From Undibacterium sp. (GTDB lineage Bacteria; Pseudomonadota; Gammaproteobacteria; Burkholderiales; Burkholderiaceae_D), in assembly GCA_030645915.1 (NCBI GenBank), contig JAUSNO010000005.1, positions 62,001 to 126,000 of the forward strand: a stretch of 64,000 nt of DNA, given 5' to 3'. Position 1 is the stretch's first letter, and each line of letters opens with the position of its first letter. The notes beneath the pieces were generated by a model. The model saw nothing but the letters and a program-made list of their open reading frames with translations, made no database searches and had not been told where the DNA came from. Below are positions 63,134 to 64,000 of this stretch, piece by piece. Made by a program: the position numbers and the translations under genes.

Positions 63134-64000
63134 CTATTCAGCCAGCAACTCCGCTACAAACTCCATGCCCTCGACTCGTTCACTGACCACTTTAAGAATG
63201 ACGATGATAGGAACACCCAGCAACATCCCCCAAACGCCCCACAGCCATCCCCAAAACAAGAGACTGACAAACACCGCCGCCGGATTCATCTTGGCGATCC
63301 TGCCGGTCATCCAGGTAGTGACCACGGTACCCACCAGAGTGGCGATCCCCATAGAAACACCCGCTGTCAACAATACCATTTGCAAGGATTCAAACTGCAT
63401 GAACGCTACCAGGCATAAAGCACCGGTGATCAGCAATGAACCAAAGTACGGCATGATATGAAGGAAACCGGCAGCCACAGCCCAAGCGCCCGCATTTTCT
63501 ATACCTATCGCACGCAGTGCCAGCCACATTAGCAAAGACAGTAGTATGTTGGTCACCAACAGCATGAACATATAATTCTGAATTGAGGTATTGATTTCAT
63601 CAAGAATGTGAACCGTAATTTTTTTCTGCCGCAACGAAGGGCCGGTCAATTTCACCAGCTTTCGTTTAAAAGTATCGCCTGCCAGAAGAAAAAAGAACAC
63701 CAGAAATATCACCATTGTCGCTTGCCCGACGAAGCCAAGAACACCCATTGATCCGGCCCATACCCAATCAACCACTTTAAAACTTGGCGCATCAGCAGTG
63801 ATCATTTTTTTAAGCGGGCGCGAAGCTTGAACCGGCACATTCGAACTGGTTGCCTGAACAATTTCTGTCGCAGCTGCCTGCATCTGCTGAATTGTCGTCG
63901 GTTGACCATCTTTTGCCTGACTCAACAGGCGCGACAATTTATGCGTCGCCGCTGGCATTTCCTCAACAATCGACAAAAATTCGCCCTGCAGCGTAAAGCA
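63134..64000 (-). CDS. AI-2E family transporter/permease, N-terminus beyond window
   Basis: multi-TM; GFLHIMPYFGSLL; GWLWGVWGMLLGVPIIVILKVV; frame open to window end. Confidence 0.85.
   Translation of the reverse strand, partial: CFTLQGEFLSIVEEMPAATHKLSRLLSQAKDGQPTTIQQMQAAATEIVQATSSNVPVQASRPLKKMITADAPSFKVVDWVWAGSMGVLGFVGQATMVIFLVFFFLLAGDTFKRKLVKLTGPSLRQKKITVHILDEINTSIQNYMFMLLVTNILLSLLMWLALRAIGIENAGAWAVAAGFLHIMPYFGSLLITGALCLVAFMQFESLQMVLLTAGVSMGIATLVGTVVTTWMTGRIAKMNPAAVFVSLLFWGWLWGVWGMLLGVPIIVILKVVSERVEGMEFVAELLAE

Overview
64-kb stretch of a betaproteobacterial chromosome, Oxalobacteraceae-like judging by gene order (inference only; no search was run). Left to right: gmk (truncated 5'), rpoZ, spoT, a small TIR-bounded element, a DUF3422 gene, greB, an orphan LuxR-type response regulator with Asp->Glu at the phospho-acceptor position, and a GGDEF protein. 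Next comes a ~14-kb sugar-nucleotide and glycosyltransferase island bounded by two GT41 (OGT/SPINDLY-like) TPR proteins and lying directly beside fliC. A large flagellar block follows: fliC-flaG-fliD-fliS-fliT, FliK-like, FlhB-like, YcgR-like, fliE, then fliF through fliR. The right part holds nnr, ybbA-like, tesA, selU/mnmH, ccoS, a split ccoI, sppA, a Rieske protein, a HAD phosphatase, rluC, rne, moaA, mobA, moeA, a substrate-binding protein, an OmpA-family protein, YihY and an AI-2E-type permease (truncated). Strongest leads: (1) a probable flagellin glycosylation island making a C-methylated, acylated aminodeoxy sugar, with a second GT41 enzyme that has altered UDP-binding motifs; (2) a split and partly unannotated ccoI/ccoS operon with an FNR-type promoter; (3) a ~105-nt intergenic sRNA candidate; (4) a MITE-like element whose putative TSD coincides with a stop codon; (5) a dispersed REP-like hairpin family with three copies; (6) a structured rne leader. 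No rRNA, tRNA or CRISPR was recognised.
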